64,000 bases of DNA from positions 28,470,001 through 28,534,000 of the forward strand of contig NC_053400.1 in the NCBI RefSeq assembly GCF_016859285.1, read 5' to 3'. Made by a program: the position numbers and the translations under genes. Every line of letters begins with the position of its first letter. The stretch's first letter is position 1. Shown in pieces: positions 13,401 through 24,764 of the stretch. Origin of the DNA: Xiphias gladius (Eukaryota > Chordata > Actinopteri > Istiophoriformes > Xiphiidae). The notes below the pieces were generated by a model. That model saw only the letters and a list, made by a program, of their open reading frames with translations. It did not search any database and was not told the DNA's origin.

Positions 13401-13739
13401 GCGTTTCCCCTTTTACTCTGCGCCTTCCTCGCAGTTTCCTTTAAAAAGAAAAAAGGAAAAGAAAAAAAAAAAAAACTGCTCCAGGGCCACGGCGTGGGGC
13501 GAAAAAGCCAGAAATAAGACAATGGAGTCAACACGCAACTTGCAAACGAAACGTAGAAAAGCCGAAGTTTGCGGCCTTGAACACAGTTTTTTTTTTTTTC
13601 CTTTCTTCTTTTTTTCCCTCGGACTGTCAGTGAACGCGGAGGCGACCGGGCGCAGGCGACTAAATTAAACTCCGGCCAAACTCACCTCCTCTTCGATGGA
13701 GACGTTGTTGTTGGGCTCTGCGTCGGTTTTGAGACTCAT
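4412..13739 (-). CDS. rbpms2: RNA-binding protein with multiple splicing 2
   Basis: Coding exons on the minus strand: 13739-13686, 10938-10861, 9332-9294, 8897-8835, 7812-7662, 6566-6418, 4477-4412. They join in frame to 199 residues, close to the family length. One RRM spans about residues 19-100, with RNP2 LFVSGL (22-27) and RNP1 PVGFVTFD (58-65). Leu38 aligns with Leu49 of the human RBPMS2 homodimer interface. After the RRM come [13 protein letters not shown], an alanine run ending ALHAQ, and the family C-terminus GWKSRQFC. The start ATG 13739 gives the short N-terminus MSLKTDAEP. Known role: binds paired CAC motifs in RNA and regulates splicing and mRNA handling in smooth muscle, heart, retina and oocytes. 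The a/b paralogue is not resolved. Confidence 0.95.
8300..8340. repeat. (TG)n microsatellite in an rbpms2 intron
   Basis: Interrupted TG repeat in the intron between rbpms2 coding exons 4 and 5. Confidence 0.85.
8996..9100. repeat. diverged intronic duplicate, copy 1
   Basis: Shares the ordered blocks GTTAAATAAAGC, TTTTATCCTCA, TAAAAATAAGAAAA and TGAAGACCA with 9507-9606, which lies on the other side of rbpms2 coding exon 3. Confidence 0.6.
9507..9606. repeat. diverged intronic duplicate, copy 2
   Basis: Partner of 8996-9100, same orientation and order of shared blocks. Confidence 0.6.
10355..10774. repeat. two long A homopolymers
   Basis: A runs at 10355-10378 and 10747-10774 in the intron on either side of an unremarkable segment, just downstream (minus strand) of rbpms2 coding exon 2. 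Confidence 0.9.
11400..11612 (+). repeat. dispersed repeat, 'tgaccccttgga...gggaac' family, copy 1
   Basis: In rbpms2 intron 1. It ends with ATGACCCCTTGGACAGG, CGACCCCC and GGGAACGACT and resembles the ends of copies at 18,270-18,572 and 47,028-47,390. Probably an old short non-autonomous element. Confidence 0.5.
11613..13240. other. rbpms2 intron 1, 5' half
   Basis: No exon recognised. The segment 11,750-12,200 is richer in G+C and open in several frames on both strands, which is not a sign of coding here. A short AT microsatellite lies at 13182-13198. Confidence 0.5.
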
Positions 13740-13759
13740 GTTGACGGTCGCTTCAGCTG

Positions 13760-13782
13760 CTGCCGCCGCCGCCGCCGCCGCT
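13760..13782 (-). repeat. (CGG)n tract upstream of the rbpms2 start
   Basis: GCC units on the plus strand, CGG on the transcript. It lies about 20-45 nt upstream of the start codon. In the frame of the start ATG it would encode alanines with no stop. Confidence 0.8.
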
Positions 13783-14197
13783 GCACAGAGTATCAGGTTT
13801 TTCCTCGCCGAGTGGTATTTCCCCCAAGTGCGTCCGAGGCTGCCGCGAGAGTCCGGGTGGCGCTTGAACTTGAGCAGGGAAGATGTGCCGAGGTGAGGTC
13901 GTGCGGACGCGGACGGCGAGGTGCCCGAGGGTAGTCTGGTAGCAGGAGTAGTACTGCGAGAGAGAATCATTCATAAAAGGGAGGGAAAGGGAAGAAAAGA
14001 AATACAGATACGCGCTAAACTAAAGGTGAGAGGGTGGATTTGTGCTCCGTGTGTGAGGGTGAGAGATGGGGGGGAAAGAAGTGCGCGTAAAAAACCGAAA
14101 GCCTCTGCGCTCACATCAATGCCCTCAGCTGTGGGACTGTGCGGAGGAAGAACAAGTAAACTTTTCTCATTGGAGCGCGTCTCTCTCTCCTCCTGTC

Positions 14198-14307
14198 CGT
14201 GAGTGAGTGAGTGAGTGAGCCCCCCCCCCTCCGCACCTCCTCCTCCTCCTCCTCCTCCTCCTCCTCCCCCCTCCGCACCTCCTCCTCCTCCTCCTCCTCC
14301 TCCTCCT
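14198..14307. repeat. (GTGA)n followed by duplicated C-run/(CCT)n block
   Basis: A GTGA tract is followed by two copies of a unit made of a C run, CTCCGCACCT and about nine CCT repeats (second copy from about 14,266). On the minus strand it is a purine tract of GGA repeats with G-quadruplex potential. Confidence 0.9.
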
Positions 14308-14697
14308 GCTTTTCAATTAGGTCATCAATTATGTTGGAGTCCGTTGTGAGCCGTAATCAAGCTGCAGATCCGCCTCAGCTGTTGCAGGAAAAAAAACCCG
14401 GCCTCGCTGCCGCTACATCACCGGTTCTGCGGGACCCGCGAGAGCCAATGGGGATCGTGGCCCCTAAAAGAAGCGAAGTACCCCGGCCCTACCGAGGCGT
14501 GCAATTAGCAGTCATTTTCTCCACTGGTATCTGATCAGAGACCATTTCTGTCATACTTTTGTCCTAATGCTTAAATATGTGCGACTTAATTTTTTATTTG
14601 TTCCTGTTCATTTAATTTAGAATTTTTAACTTTATGTCTTTTATTTTACCCACAAAATTCAAGGTGCTTTAAAGGGCTATTTCGCGGATTATTATAA

Positions 14698-14919
14698 TCG
14701 AGTACTTTACTCAAGTATTGTACTTAAGTACAGTTCTGACCTACCAGTATTCCAATTTTATGCCAACTTGTACTTCTACTTAACTACATTTAAGAGGAAT
14801 ATATTGCACGTCTTGCTCCACTACAATTATCAGACTTCTGTAGTTATTGTACAGATGAAGATTTTAAAAACCCATTATGAGCTTTTAAAATATAAGGCAT
14901 TGTTATAGAGTAAATTAAG

Positions 14920-14920
<1 letters not shown>
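14698..14920 (+). repeat. dispersed repeat, 'CTTAAGTACA' family, fragment
   Basis: Contains ACTCAAGTATTGTACTTAAG, CCAATTTTATGCC and TTGTACTTCTACTTAACTAC. It shares its block order with copies at 24,765 and 46,845, and is interrupted on the right by a CA microsatellite. Confidence 0.65.

Positions 14921-14973
<53 letters not shown>
14921..14973. repeat. (CA)n microsatellite
   Basis: About 26 uninterrupted CA units. Confidence 0.95.
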
Positions 14974-14977
<4 letters not shown>

Positions 14978-15291
14978 AAATGGAGATCACATCATTTGGT
15001 ACCGCACAAATTTCCCATGTATTACATTGGAGTGTCCCATAAGAAAATCAAAGCATGATCATCGAACTGACTAAAAAAAAAAAAAAAAACTGTACAGTCT
15101 AAATACAAAACACCTTATTGCAAAAAATAAAAACAAGAAAAGCTGCAACGAGCATATAGTTATGAATATATTTGATGTGATAGTGATTTGATGTGCATTC
15201 GGTTAATGGATCAAGAAATGAACTGACAGGCCTTCTTTACGGAGATATAATGAAATCCTTATTGGTGCCACTACATATATAACCCAATACA

Positions 15292-15332
15292 TTAATAATA
15301 ATAATAATAATAATGGTTATTATTATTATTAT
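15292..15332. repeat. (AAT)n(ATT)n palindromic microsatellite
   Basis: AAT repeats followed by ATT repeats, self-complementary and able to form a hairpin. Confidence 0.9.
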
Positions 15333-15914
15333 AACAATGATGATAAATGCCTTTGTGTGTTTCACTGACTTGGATCCAGGTTGACGTAAGAGTGGCGAGG
15401 GTGGGGTAATGGCCTGTGTCTTGCATTGAGGCTCGGCCCTGGACGTGAGCCCAGCATGCAGTGTGTTTCCTCACAACAAGGCAGCTCTCTAAGGCCAGAC
15501 AGTTTCCTGACTTTGTATAGGAACACAATCAGGGCCTGCAGGGGTGAGGAGGGGGAGGCTGCCGAGTGGACGGACGTGTTCTCCCTGTGCGTCTCAGTGA
15601 TTTGATCTAAAAATAGCCACGCTCCACCGTGTTTTCAGCGTGTTTCTGTACATACTGAACCCAGGCGAGATACACAGAGACAGAGAGGGATTCCAGTCAG
15701 TCGACGAGAGGAGATGTGTCTATTAAGCAAAGCACGCAAAGATTAGGGCAAAGCTTCCGTGTCAGATGTGGCAGTAAACCATGAAAAATAGTAGGGGTTC
15801 TTCTCAGTGTTACTGGGCTATAATTGTATTTCAATGCAGCAGTGATTTCATACCTCGCAGATTATGTCAGAGCATTGATTACATGTCTGAGCTTTTCAGA
15901 TAGCTCACAGGAAA

Positions 15915-16222
15915 TGACAGCTGAAGTGATTAGACAATTAACTGATTCCTTGATCGACAGAAAATTAATCAGTAGCTATTCTGACAATCAGTTAATCGAA
16001 AAAATGCCAAACATTTACTGGTTCCAGCTTCTCAAATGTAAATATTTGCTGTTTTTCTCCGTTTTGTTTCATTGTAAACTGAATATCTTTGGGTTTTTGG
16101 ACCATTGGTTGGATTAGATTTTCTATATATAGATCAATATACTAAGGATCAAAAAATTAATTGATTAAGAGAGGAGATAATTGACAGATTAATCGATAGT
16201 GAAAATAATCGTTGCAGTCCCA
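15915..16222 (+). repeat. dispersed repeat, 'ATTAATCGA' family, copy 1
   Basis: Starts near GACAATTAACTGATTCC. It passes through AAACATTTACTGGTTCCAGC, CTTCTCAAATGTAAATATT and ATCTTTGGGTTTTTGGAC, and ends AATAATCGTTGCAGTCC. The same blocks recur at 41,138 and 48,795. Probably a non-autonomous DNA element common in fish. Confidence 0.7.
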
Positions 16223-18269
16223 CATGAAATCATGGCAAAAAAAAGCAGGTCATCCTAGTTGATTACACTAGTTTTAGATGATTAAAATGGTTAAATAAGG
16301 CAAAACCTTCCTGAATCGGACAAGTTATCGTTGGATTTGAATTTAAAGAAGCTGATACGTCTGTCTGCTGAAGGGTGGGGGAGTCCGCAGGCCTTCTCAT
16401 GGTTTGGGTGGAGTTGAATGAAGCATCATTATCTGATCCTTTCGCTGAAATAGAGGTGAACGTTGGTGACAATGGTAATAATGTTTTAGCGCTGATAACT
16501 GAGATGGATGACCATGGCTGGATGTACGCCACTCGATGTTTTTATGTCAGCCTGTGTGGCGGGTTTTAACACGTGTTTTACAGATTTTTTTTTATTGTAT
16601 GTTTTATGCATCTTATTATGTTTTATGCTCAAGTTTTCTGTGCTGCAAGACAGATTTCTCCTCTGGGAAAAATAAAGCTGAATTTGACAGATCTGTGCTT
16701 CAGAAGAGTAAACCGTAAAAAAGGAGATATGCAGAGATTTGGCCCTGTGCTGCCTTCAGTCAGCAGCTGTATTATGCTTTGAAAATGTTAAGGGATTGAC
16801 ATACCGTATATTACGCTCTGTTTGTCATTTTACCAACACTCGCTGCCTATGAAATATTGACTGTGCTGCCGAGTGATCATTAATTCATTCAGTATGTACA
16901 CCTCTTACGGTCTGTGCCATGAGGCTTTAATGCGCAGGAAGGCCCCCATCTTTACGTGCCTCGTCCGTGGATTCAGGACTTATTAAATCAAATCTAATCC
17001 ACTCTCCTTACATTTTACTAAATGAAGACACAGTTATGCACATGACATGATCGTAAACCTGCATCTTGCATCACCCGGTTTTGCAGGGATGGGCATTAAT
17101 TCAGTATTATCTTTACTGACTTCCGGTGGATTTTTTGATGATATGATCTTATTATGTCAACCAAATATCTGTTGTCCAAATGAATGACTCTGAGCAATTA
17201 AAACCAGACAAAGTTAATGCCTTTATTGCTCTTACACATATTAAGATTTTGAAGTCTTTTTAAGCATAACAGTGAACAGTTCATTGCTATAAATTTAAAT
17301 ATCAGTTTGTTTAAATAATAATAGCACACATTTGCCATATTTTGATATATATTTATATCAGAAAATATGGTTATTGTTATCGGGATAATGATCTCGACCA
17401 GCCCTATTTGCTACATGTGTATCTTAATATCATGAGACTTTTTTAAACCTATAATGAAGGATTTGCTTGAAATAAAGGCAGATTACTCCCATTGTTTGAG
17501 AACACGCTAACAAAATGTGGTTGTAAAAAAAAGTTACTTTTTTTTTGTATGATCACCTCTTATTTCTGATAAATGAGACCAATTATTAAATGACTAAAAC
17601 AGTCATTTAAAGCACATTCTCTAAACTTGGCAGCCTGAAAAAATGTTGATTGATGCCTCTGTTTTGTGTGTCGTCCTCTGTCTCTACTTCTTTGCACTAC
17701 TCGTTAAAGCGAGTAATCAGGTGCCGGAAAACATGGACCACTGGGATACAAAGAGTTAAGAAGTAAAAATGAGTCACTGAAGCTCTGAACCTTTTATGCC
17801 CAAAGATGTAGCTGCCATCTTCACTTCCAAAGATAGCTTTGTGTAGATGTACTGCACAAACTATGTCTTATTTATACGTCTCTCTGGTTGGAGTTAAAGT
17901 AATGCTTGACATTTGGAGTTAAATTCACTGGCCTCTTCCTTCTAAGCGTTGGCATACAGGCTTTACATAATTGAGGGGTGGGACTTTTATAGTTGAAATT
18001 ATCAAGAGGTGTTTATTTTTTTAGACTGAATGGCTTGCTACAAAACCTTGGTGCATTATTGGACTCATATTGAGTTCCTAATTAATTGAAGAGACTGGGG
18101 GAAAGAAAGTTTTTTTTATGGATCCGCTCGGTGCCTTTCTTCTGCTTTTACATCACAACTAGTCCTGCATGTCTCAAACATTGCTGTTACCAATTTGGAA
18201 ATACCATAGATGCATAAAACTGCATGAGAAATATTCTTTAGCAGGCTCTCCGCGCCCCGCAGAATTATT

Positions 18270-18572
18270 AGTGTCATGACCCATTTAATACCGAAAAAAA
18301 ATCACTTGATCATTGATTTTCCCTTCTAAGATTGTCTGATTTTAATCATTTTAGAGGAATGAAAAGACGAAACTATTTATTATTTCAAAATAAAATAAAG
18401 CAAAAGTCAAAGATGGGAAGAACTTTAAAATAAATAAACATAATTTCGTGTGGCAGAATGTTGCTTATTCTGGTTTCCTTCCCTGGTAATTAGCTCATGC
18501 CCCCTTAGCTTCATCTTGTGACCCCTTGGAGGCATCCCAAGTTTGCCCCGGTTTGGGAACCGCTTCTCTACA
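18270..18572 (+). repeat. dispersed repeat, 'tgaccccttgga...gggaac' family, copy 2
   Basis: A-rich body followed by CTTGTGACCCCTTGGAGGC and GGTTTGGGAACCGCTTCTC, as in the copies near 11.5 and 47.2 kb. Confidence 0.6.
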
Positions 18573-20199
18573 TATGTTATAATGAATGATTCTTGTCTAA
18601 AATATCAGATTAATACCTATTACTCTGCAAAAGCAATGTCCTATCCAGTGACCCACTCCTTTTAACCCTCCTGCCTTTACATCTGCTTTATTTTTTCATG
18701 CTTTTATAAATTCAACAAAATAAAAACAGGTTCTTGTGACATTTTACTAGACAATTTATTGGGGGGTTCCAGTGAGCAGAAGCAAATAACTTCTTATAAA
18801 CCCTACTGTCTTGATGGTAGTTCTGCCTGAATTTAAAATTCTAATGCAGCTCCCAGAATTTCTGAAGATATAATCAGATTAGAAAGAATTTTGGAGGAGA
18901 TGTGTATAAAATGATGCACAAGACATATAGAATATTTCCATTTTTATGAAATGGTTGAGCCATACTGCCATACATTGTTGAATATGTTGGTTTTAACAAC
19001 ATTAAGGGTGGTTAAGAGGAAATAAAAGTGGAAAACTGGATTTTTATTAGGATTCTGTCCATTGCCAAAAAATACTATATTTCACTGAAAGATCATTAAT
19101 CCGAACAGTTCAGGAGCATTAAATCAGATCCACCCCCCCTTTCTACCCACCAACACCTGACAGAAACCGAGACTGTATAGTACAGAGGCTCTGGATAAGC
19201 CTCATGTTTTATTTGCGAAAAGCGGCCCCATTGTCCCATAAGTCACCTCGCACAGCACTCTTCTGCTTCACGCCACACTGAGCCTGTCATACTGCGTTAG
19301 CGTCACCCGCTGCTAAAGCACTTAGCTTGTGTTCTCCGTGTCCTCTGTGGTACAGCCAAACATCCATTTGGAGGTCCTAGGAAACTTTGAAGCTTTTTCA
19401 CCCACACACTGAGCTAGGGAGGCGCGGGATGCATCTGTGACGTTCCGTGAATACTTCGTCCAATAAGTAGCCCTCTTCATGAATACATTAAAGCTAATCA
19501 AAAGACATGTATGTAGCCGCGCCTCCAGCCTGGACAACATGATCCATATAAATTGGATTTCTTCAACTGAGGAATTTCATCAAAGGAATAACTAATAGTA
19601 TCTGTAATACCCTTTTAGCGAGTGATAGCACCATTTATCCATTTGATTGCCGCATTTTGTCTGTTGCCCTTTTGCTAACACTTGTCAGACAGTGTCACAC
19701 CTGCTGTGAGAGCCAACAAGGACAGAGGGAGGGCGGAGAAAGCTTCCACATGTGCTTGAAATCAATCAGCCCTTATATACTGCACTGCTGATACATGCAT
19801 CAAACATACCGGTTAGCTTTGTTCGGAGAAAGTACATCTAAATGTTGAGGTGACATCATTTGTGCGAGAGCAGTTCACAGCAGCAAGTGAATTTCCACTC
19901 AAGTGACAGATTTTAGTGGAACTGGAGAGTGGAGACTGTTGTTCCAGCAGACAACATAAATAACAATTTAATGCTCTGCTTTCATTCGATGTCACAGCTG
20001 CACTCCAAAGCAGTTTTACAGCTGCCATCCTCCATCAGCTCTCTGTTCTAGTTAATAAGACGGAGTTTTCACAGGAGGCATATTTTTAATACATGATGTG
20101 CACAAAATGGAGTGAGTAAAGAAGTCGTTTTATTAGCAGCTGAGTGATTCACTATTACATCATTCAATTAAAAGAACCAAAGAAATGTTTGCCCTTTTG

Positions 20200-21135
20200 A
20201 AGTTGTTGTTTTGTTAATCATGTGCATAGCCTGAAGCAAAATGCACCTTAAGCCTGCAATTACATTTTTTTGGGCCACTTATTGGCATTGGAAATAAGCT
20301 GTGGACACAGCAATAAGTTGATATGATGAACTTGTTAGCAAACAGTTGCTTATTTACACATCCAGCAGTTATGGAGCAACATCATCAGTCCTTTGGAGTC
20401 CTGTTTGTGTCCACCTGATGAAGGTAAGTCCAATATTCACTGTGCTTTTACCTCTGTTTTGGTCTCTACCAACTCCTGAATAATTCTATGTTGGTTCATT
20501 ACTACAAGCGACTCCTTTCACATTCGATACATTGTTGGTCATTAAATCAACAACAATTTCTTGACAGGTGGTTATCACCTAGCTAAAAATCAACTATTTA
20601 ACGCTACATTTTGGGGCCCCTAGGGGACAGTAGAACTCCAATACAAAGTGATAGAAACACAGCACTGATATCACTTTATAGATTTGTTTTGGCAAGAGTT
20701 GCTAGTTACTAGCATTCATCTGAGGTCATGCCTTTGGTGACATGACGAATGTTAGTCCAGTATTCACTCTGCATTCAGCTGTGTTTTTGTCTCCACCCAC
20801 TGGAGGAGTATCTGGCTTGTTAGCTGCTAGATGCTCCATTTTCTTCACATGCTAGCTACCTAACTCTGCGGGTCAGGTGCTTTGTCCCCTGTTTGATGCT
20901 ATGCAGCAAGTGTACAGTGAGTTGGTTTGCTGAAAAACGCAAAACGTGGTTAATGTTGAGTGCTGAGAGTGAACAGCACATGTGCCATTAAACCAAAATT
21001 ATAAGCTAAAATGGGCTAAAAAGTACCTAGAGCTGTTATTTTAGGTTATAATTCTCTTTGTTATTGCAAACGACCTCAAAAAAAATTATTTGATTTACCT
21101 TTGATATGAAAATATCGATTAATGCAGCTTTAAAG
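20200..21135 (+). repeat. probable long dispersed fish repeat
   Basis: Contains GCTTATTTACACATCCAGCA, a gene-free body with GTCTCCACCCACTGG and ATTATAAGCTAAAATGGGC, and ends AATGCAGCTTTAAAGTAG. It resembles a repeat I recall from other fish sequences. No second copy was seen in this window, so the call rests on memory. Confidence 0.35.
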
Positions 21136-21599
21136 TAGATCTATTGCTCTACTGTTGCATAAGTTCATCAGTGGCACTTCTGTGTCACAAGCCTTTGAAT
21201 TAACTGACAACGAAGGCTAGTGAGAGTTGACTGGCCCTCGAACTCTCCCGGCTGGATGACCACTAAAACCAGCTGTGTTGAAAAACTGTCAAGAATTTGT
21301 TCATGCCATAAAGAGAAGAGTTGACCTTGAGTCCCAGAAAACACTGCCAAAAAAAAAAAAAAAAAGTTCAGTCAGTGTTTCTATACATGCAGTTTTTATT
21401 TCCCAGTGACCACTGAGAGTGCTCTTATGAGTCTCTCCCCATTCATTTACGTAGTTAGCCCGAAATAACTAAATGGTGGCGTTGCCAAGACGGCTGCCGA
21501 GTGGCGAGACTTGCCTATAAGAACTTTGATTCTGTAGTACTGTTAAATCTTTTAAGACTCTTGTGTTTATGTGTGGAGGAAACATTGATGTTATTGTTT

Positions 21600-21900
21600 A
21601 AAGGAATGGTTTTACATTTTTTTGGGAAAAATTCTTATTCACTTTCTTGCCTAGAGTTAGTTTTGAGGAGTGATACCACTGTTATGTCTGTGCACTAAAT
21701 ATGAAGCTAGAGTCAGCGGGTGATTAGCTTAGCTTAGCATAAAGACTGGGAACGGGGGAAACAGTTGGCCTGGGTTACTCCGAAGTTGAAAAACTACATA
21801 CCAACATTAATAAAGCTCAGTAATTAACATGTTATATCACAAACAGAAATGTAAAAACGAGTTTGTGGTTTTAGAGGAAGTTACACGGTGTGAACATTTC
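21600..21900 (+). repeat. dispersed repeat, 'TTAGCTTAGCATAAAGAC' family, copy 1
   Basis: Blocks TTGGGAAAAATTCTTATTC, CTAAATATGAAGCTAGAGTC, TTAGCTTAGCATAAAGACTG, AACATGTTATATCAC and GTTTGTGGTTTTAGAGG. The same order occurs at 61,640-61,905 and, degraded, at 26,205-26,390. Confidence 0.75.
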
Positions 21901-24764
21901 TCGATGAGCAACCGTTGATCCATACACCCAGCACTTCACCGCTCCTTGCGGCTGTCAGATACGACATAGTTACAGCACATAACTATCCATATAACCATAA
22001 ATTTGTCGTTAAACACAAAACCAAAATGTTTTATTTAACAATTGCCTGGTCTTGCATGATAAACAGAAATTAAAATAAAGGTCAGAATCTCCAGCGCTTA
22101 AGGTAATCAAACAGAGCTTTTTCACAGCGGACATTTTGACATGTAGGCTAACAGACTGAAAAACACAGGTGTAATTAATAACTTACATTCTGCTGATTAT
22201 TTTCTTGATTCATCGATAATCCTTTGGTCCATAAAATACCCGAGCATGGTGATAAATGCCCCTCTCTAAAGGTTTCTGTCAATCAACCAACCGAATGGTT
22301 CACACAATGCTGATTAAGCCTATCAGCGGCAGGTAAATCTCTCTGTATTTCACAGTATACCGGAGTTTCGAATCTGGTGTCTTCGGTGACATTCCCACGC
22401 TGCGCACCATTAGCGACGCGTTTTACGTCGACCAGCAGGTTTTGCCAGAGCTGAGATGGAGTAGGCTACAGCAACTAGGAATATGGCGGAGCCTATAGTG
22501 GAAAAAACCAAGGAAGTGTCCGATGAAAGTCTCTGATGCTCCAGATAAAAAACAAACAAAGCACTCCGAGGAAGGATTACAGTATAAAAAAGATAGCAAT
22601 CGACGCTGAGGACAAACATAGATTATTATTGGTGTGGCTTTTTTCTCCGATGGCTGAAAGAAGAGAAGGGACCGAGGGCAGGCACGGGTGTTGCCTTCGT
22701 TGCTCTTCGACAGGGGTTGCATTTGTAAAATATTTGGAGTAGGCTTTGTAGCTATTACATTTACTCCACCTAAATAATGCATTATTGTATTGGAGCTGTG
22801 GAAATTTCTCTGGGTTCGACAGTGTTTGTGTAATTACTCGCACTACCAGAAGGGGGGGGACACGAGTTCCGCACTGCACTTTTAACCAATTAATCGACTA
22901 ATGGGTTTTAGCTCTACACTTTGATGTAGGGCTGCTTTCATTTATGTTTTGCTTATTAATGCTATTAATTGCGCCTGTGCATTTCCTGCCACGACAGGTC
23001 AAAATGTCTGCTGTGAAAAAGGTCTGTTACAGTCAAATACAGTGATGGAGGAACGTAAACGTCACAAAATTTTCATGAAGACAAAACGCAATTTGTGTGT
23101 ATTACTAGTTGTCCTTATTCATAGCTTTAGGTACCGAAAAAAACCATAATGACCCAGTTGTTCATCAGCTGAACTGGGAGTCATAACCTCTGAACAGCAA
23201 CCATCGTCTCTCTCTGTCACCTCCCGGTCCAGATGTACTCGACGGATTGTGGTGTTGAAATCTATAACGCCTCTCAGTGGCTCACCTTGACAAAAGACTA
23301 CAACGAACAGTTCACAGCTTTTCTGCAGAGGCCTTCATTAATCATTTGGGTAAAAAAAAAAAAGGTTTCAGCTACATCAGAAATCCAAGGCTCACAACAA
23401 AATCATATTGCATCCGTCATTCGCCTTCCTAACGTTTGTCGAGCCCAGTAACCCCAGTTCATTGCCCTAACCGCTCCTGGATCTCAGAGCTGTTATGTTT
23501 TCTACAACGACAACAAAGTCAGTGCCAGCAGTGACTGTGTTTATTGTTTCAAACAAAGCAGAAAACAAAACTATGAGCTAAAAAATGTTCCGAAAGATTT
23601 GCCAGATTGGGGGACTACTGTGAAATTGTGTGTTGCATTATTGTTTGCAGCTCAGAAATAAAAACAAATCTTTTTGTTTCTCTCTGGCAGTCTGTGAATG
23701 CGTCCCTCGTTCTCACACACATGTTTTGGAGCTTGGAGAAAAGACAGGACAGAGATGATCATATTCTTGATCTTATAACTTGCTGAACAGACCTAACATC
23801 AAAGTATTTCCTATTACACTGAAACACTCCCACTCTGAGCATTCCTTACATGAGGAAATGCTGAAGAAACAACCCACGGGGACCGTTTAAACAGTCATTT
23901 TCTCATGAAGTGAAAGTAGTAGATAAAAAAGAAACTCCACTGAGATTTTCCTTAACATGGGAAAAACAGGCATAAAAAGCCCTGTCTGAATCACATTCGT
24001 AAAGTAGAGTCAAAAAGTCATTATTTAAGGACATTTTAAGTAGCTAAGAAATAAGTGAACCCAAGAAACCGGCCAATTTTTTTCATATTTCAGAGGTGGT
24101 GCAGTATGAAACACTGAAAAATAAACACTTTCACAACATCCTCCCTCGGCAATAGGGTCTTCGCTTCCTGTTTGTGTATGGAATATGGGACACAGAGGGT
24201 TATGCTATTTAAACCAAAGGGCAGCAGATTCCCAGCTAGCAGAGGCTGGCGGGATCTGGAAGTCTGCTGCCAGCTTCTCAGGGGGACGTGAAGTGGGTGG
24301 GAAAAGGCAGAAAGCAGGAAGAGAAGGGAAAACAAGATAATGATGCAAAAGAGAATGGAAAAGAGGATAATTAACCGGGGGGGACGGCGGTGGTGTGTCG
24401 TGCAACTCTGAGGCAGAAGACACGACATGCTATCAGATCTTTATACTATCCTTAAGATTATTTAAGGGTTGAAGAAGTTTTGGTAACAGAAATGTCTGCT
24501 CTATAGAACAACACGAGCACAGTGTATCTGCAGGGTATCTGATCACTGTTATGATCAGTAGTCTTAACTGCTCAAACCAGAAGTTGTCGTATGAAAAATC
24601 ATTGATTATCTTAAAATGCGCTCTGAAAATCAAATGTTTTCATGATTTTTTTTTTGACTCTATAAGAGTCAGATCATTGTCACAATACAAGGCAACGTTA
24701 TTATTATTTTACGTGGTGATACGTTTCTGTCTCAATTAGCTGGCTCACTCATTCTGTAGCAGTG

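Larger units (their letters stand above)
2455..14000 (-). other. rbpms2: rbpms2 gene (transcribed region, approximate ends)
   Basis: Extent of the rbpms2 transcription unit on the minus strand, from the GC-rich promoter side (5' end not fixed, about 13.8-14.0 kb) to the poly(A) signal at 2480-2475. It has seven coding exons and a separate 3'UTR exon. Introns, in transcript order, span 13685-10939, 10860-9333, 9293-8898, 8834-7813, 7661-6567, 6417-4478 and 4404-3809; all show GT-AG ends. Confidence 0.85.
13240..14470 (-). promoter_or_regulatory. rbpms2: rbpms2 promoter / CpG-rich region
   Basis: G+C and CpG rise sharply over this interval compared with the AT-rich flanks, and rbpms2 coding exon 1 lies inside it. 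It contains a CGG repeat (minus strand) in the presumed 5'UTR and a (GTGA)n/(CCT)n low-complexity block at 14,198-14,307. No TATA box was assigned and the transcription start is not fixed. Confidence 0.65.
14480..21100. other. gene-poor region, part 1
   Basis: No gene recognised. It holds repeat fragments listed separately (14,698; 14,921; 15,292; 15,915; 18,270; 20,200). Short frames here lack motifs and splice context. Confidence 0.6.

Noticed and set aside
13345-13668. 107-codon plus-strand frame in the CpG-rich region
   Set aside because: Lys/Phe-rich translation of A and T runs; opposite strand to rbpms2 and without a family match.
14211-14534. Poly-serine frame of 107 codons
   Set aside because: Translation of the (CCT)n low-complexity block.
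23233-23451. 72-codon frame preceded by a possible acceptor (CCCGGTCCAG)
   Set aside because: No recognisable domain, no partner exon, contains a poly-lysine from an A run.
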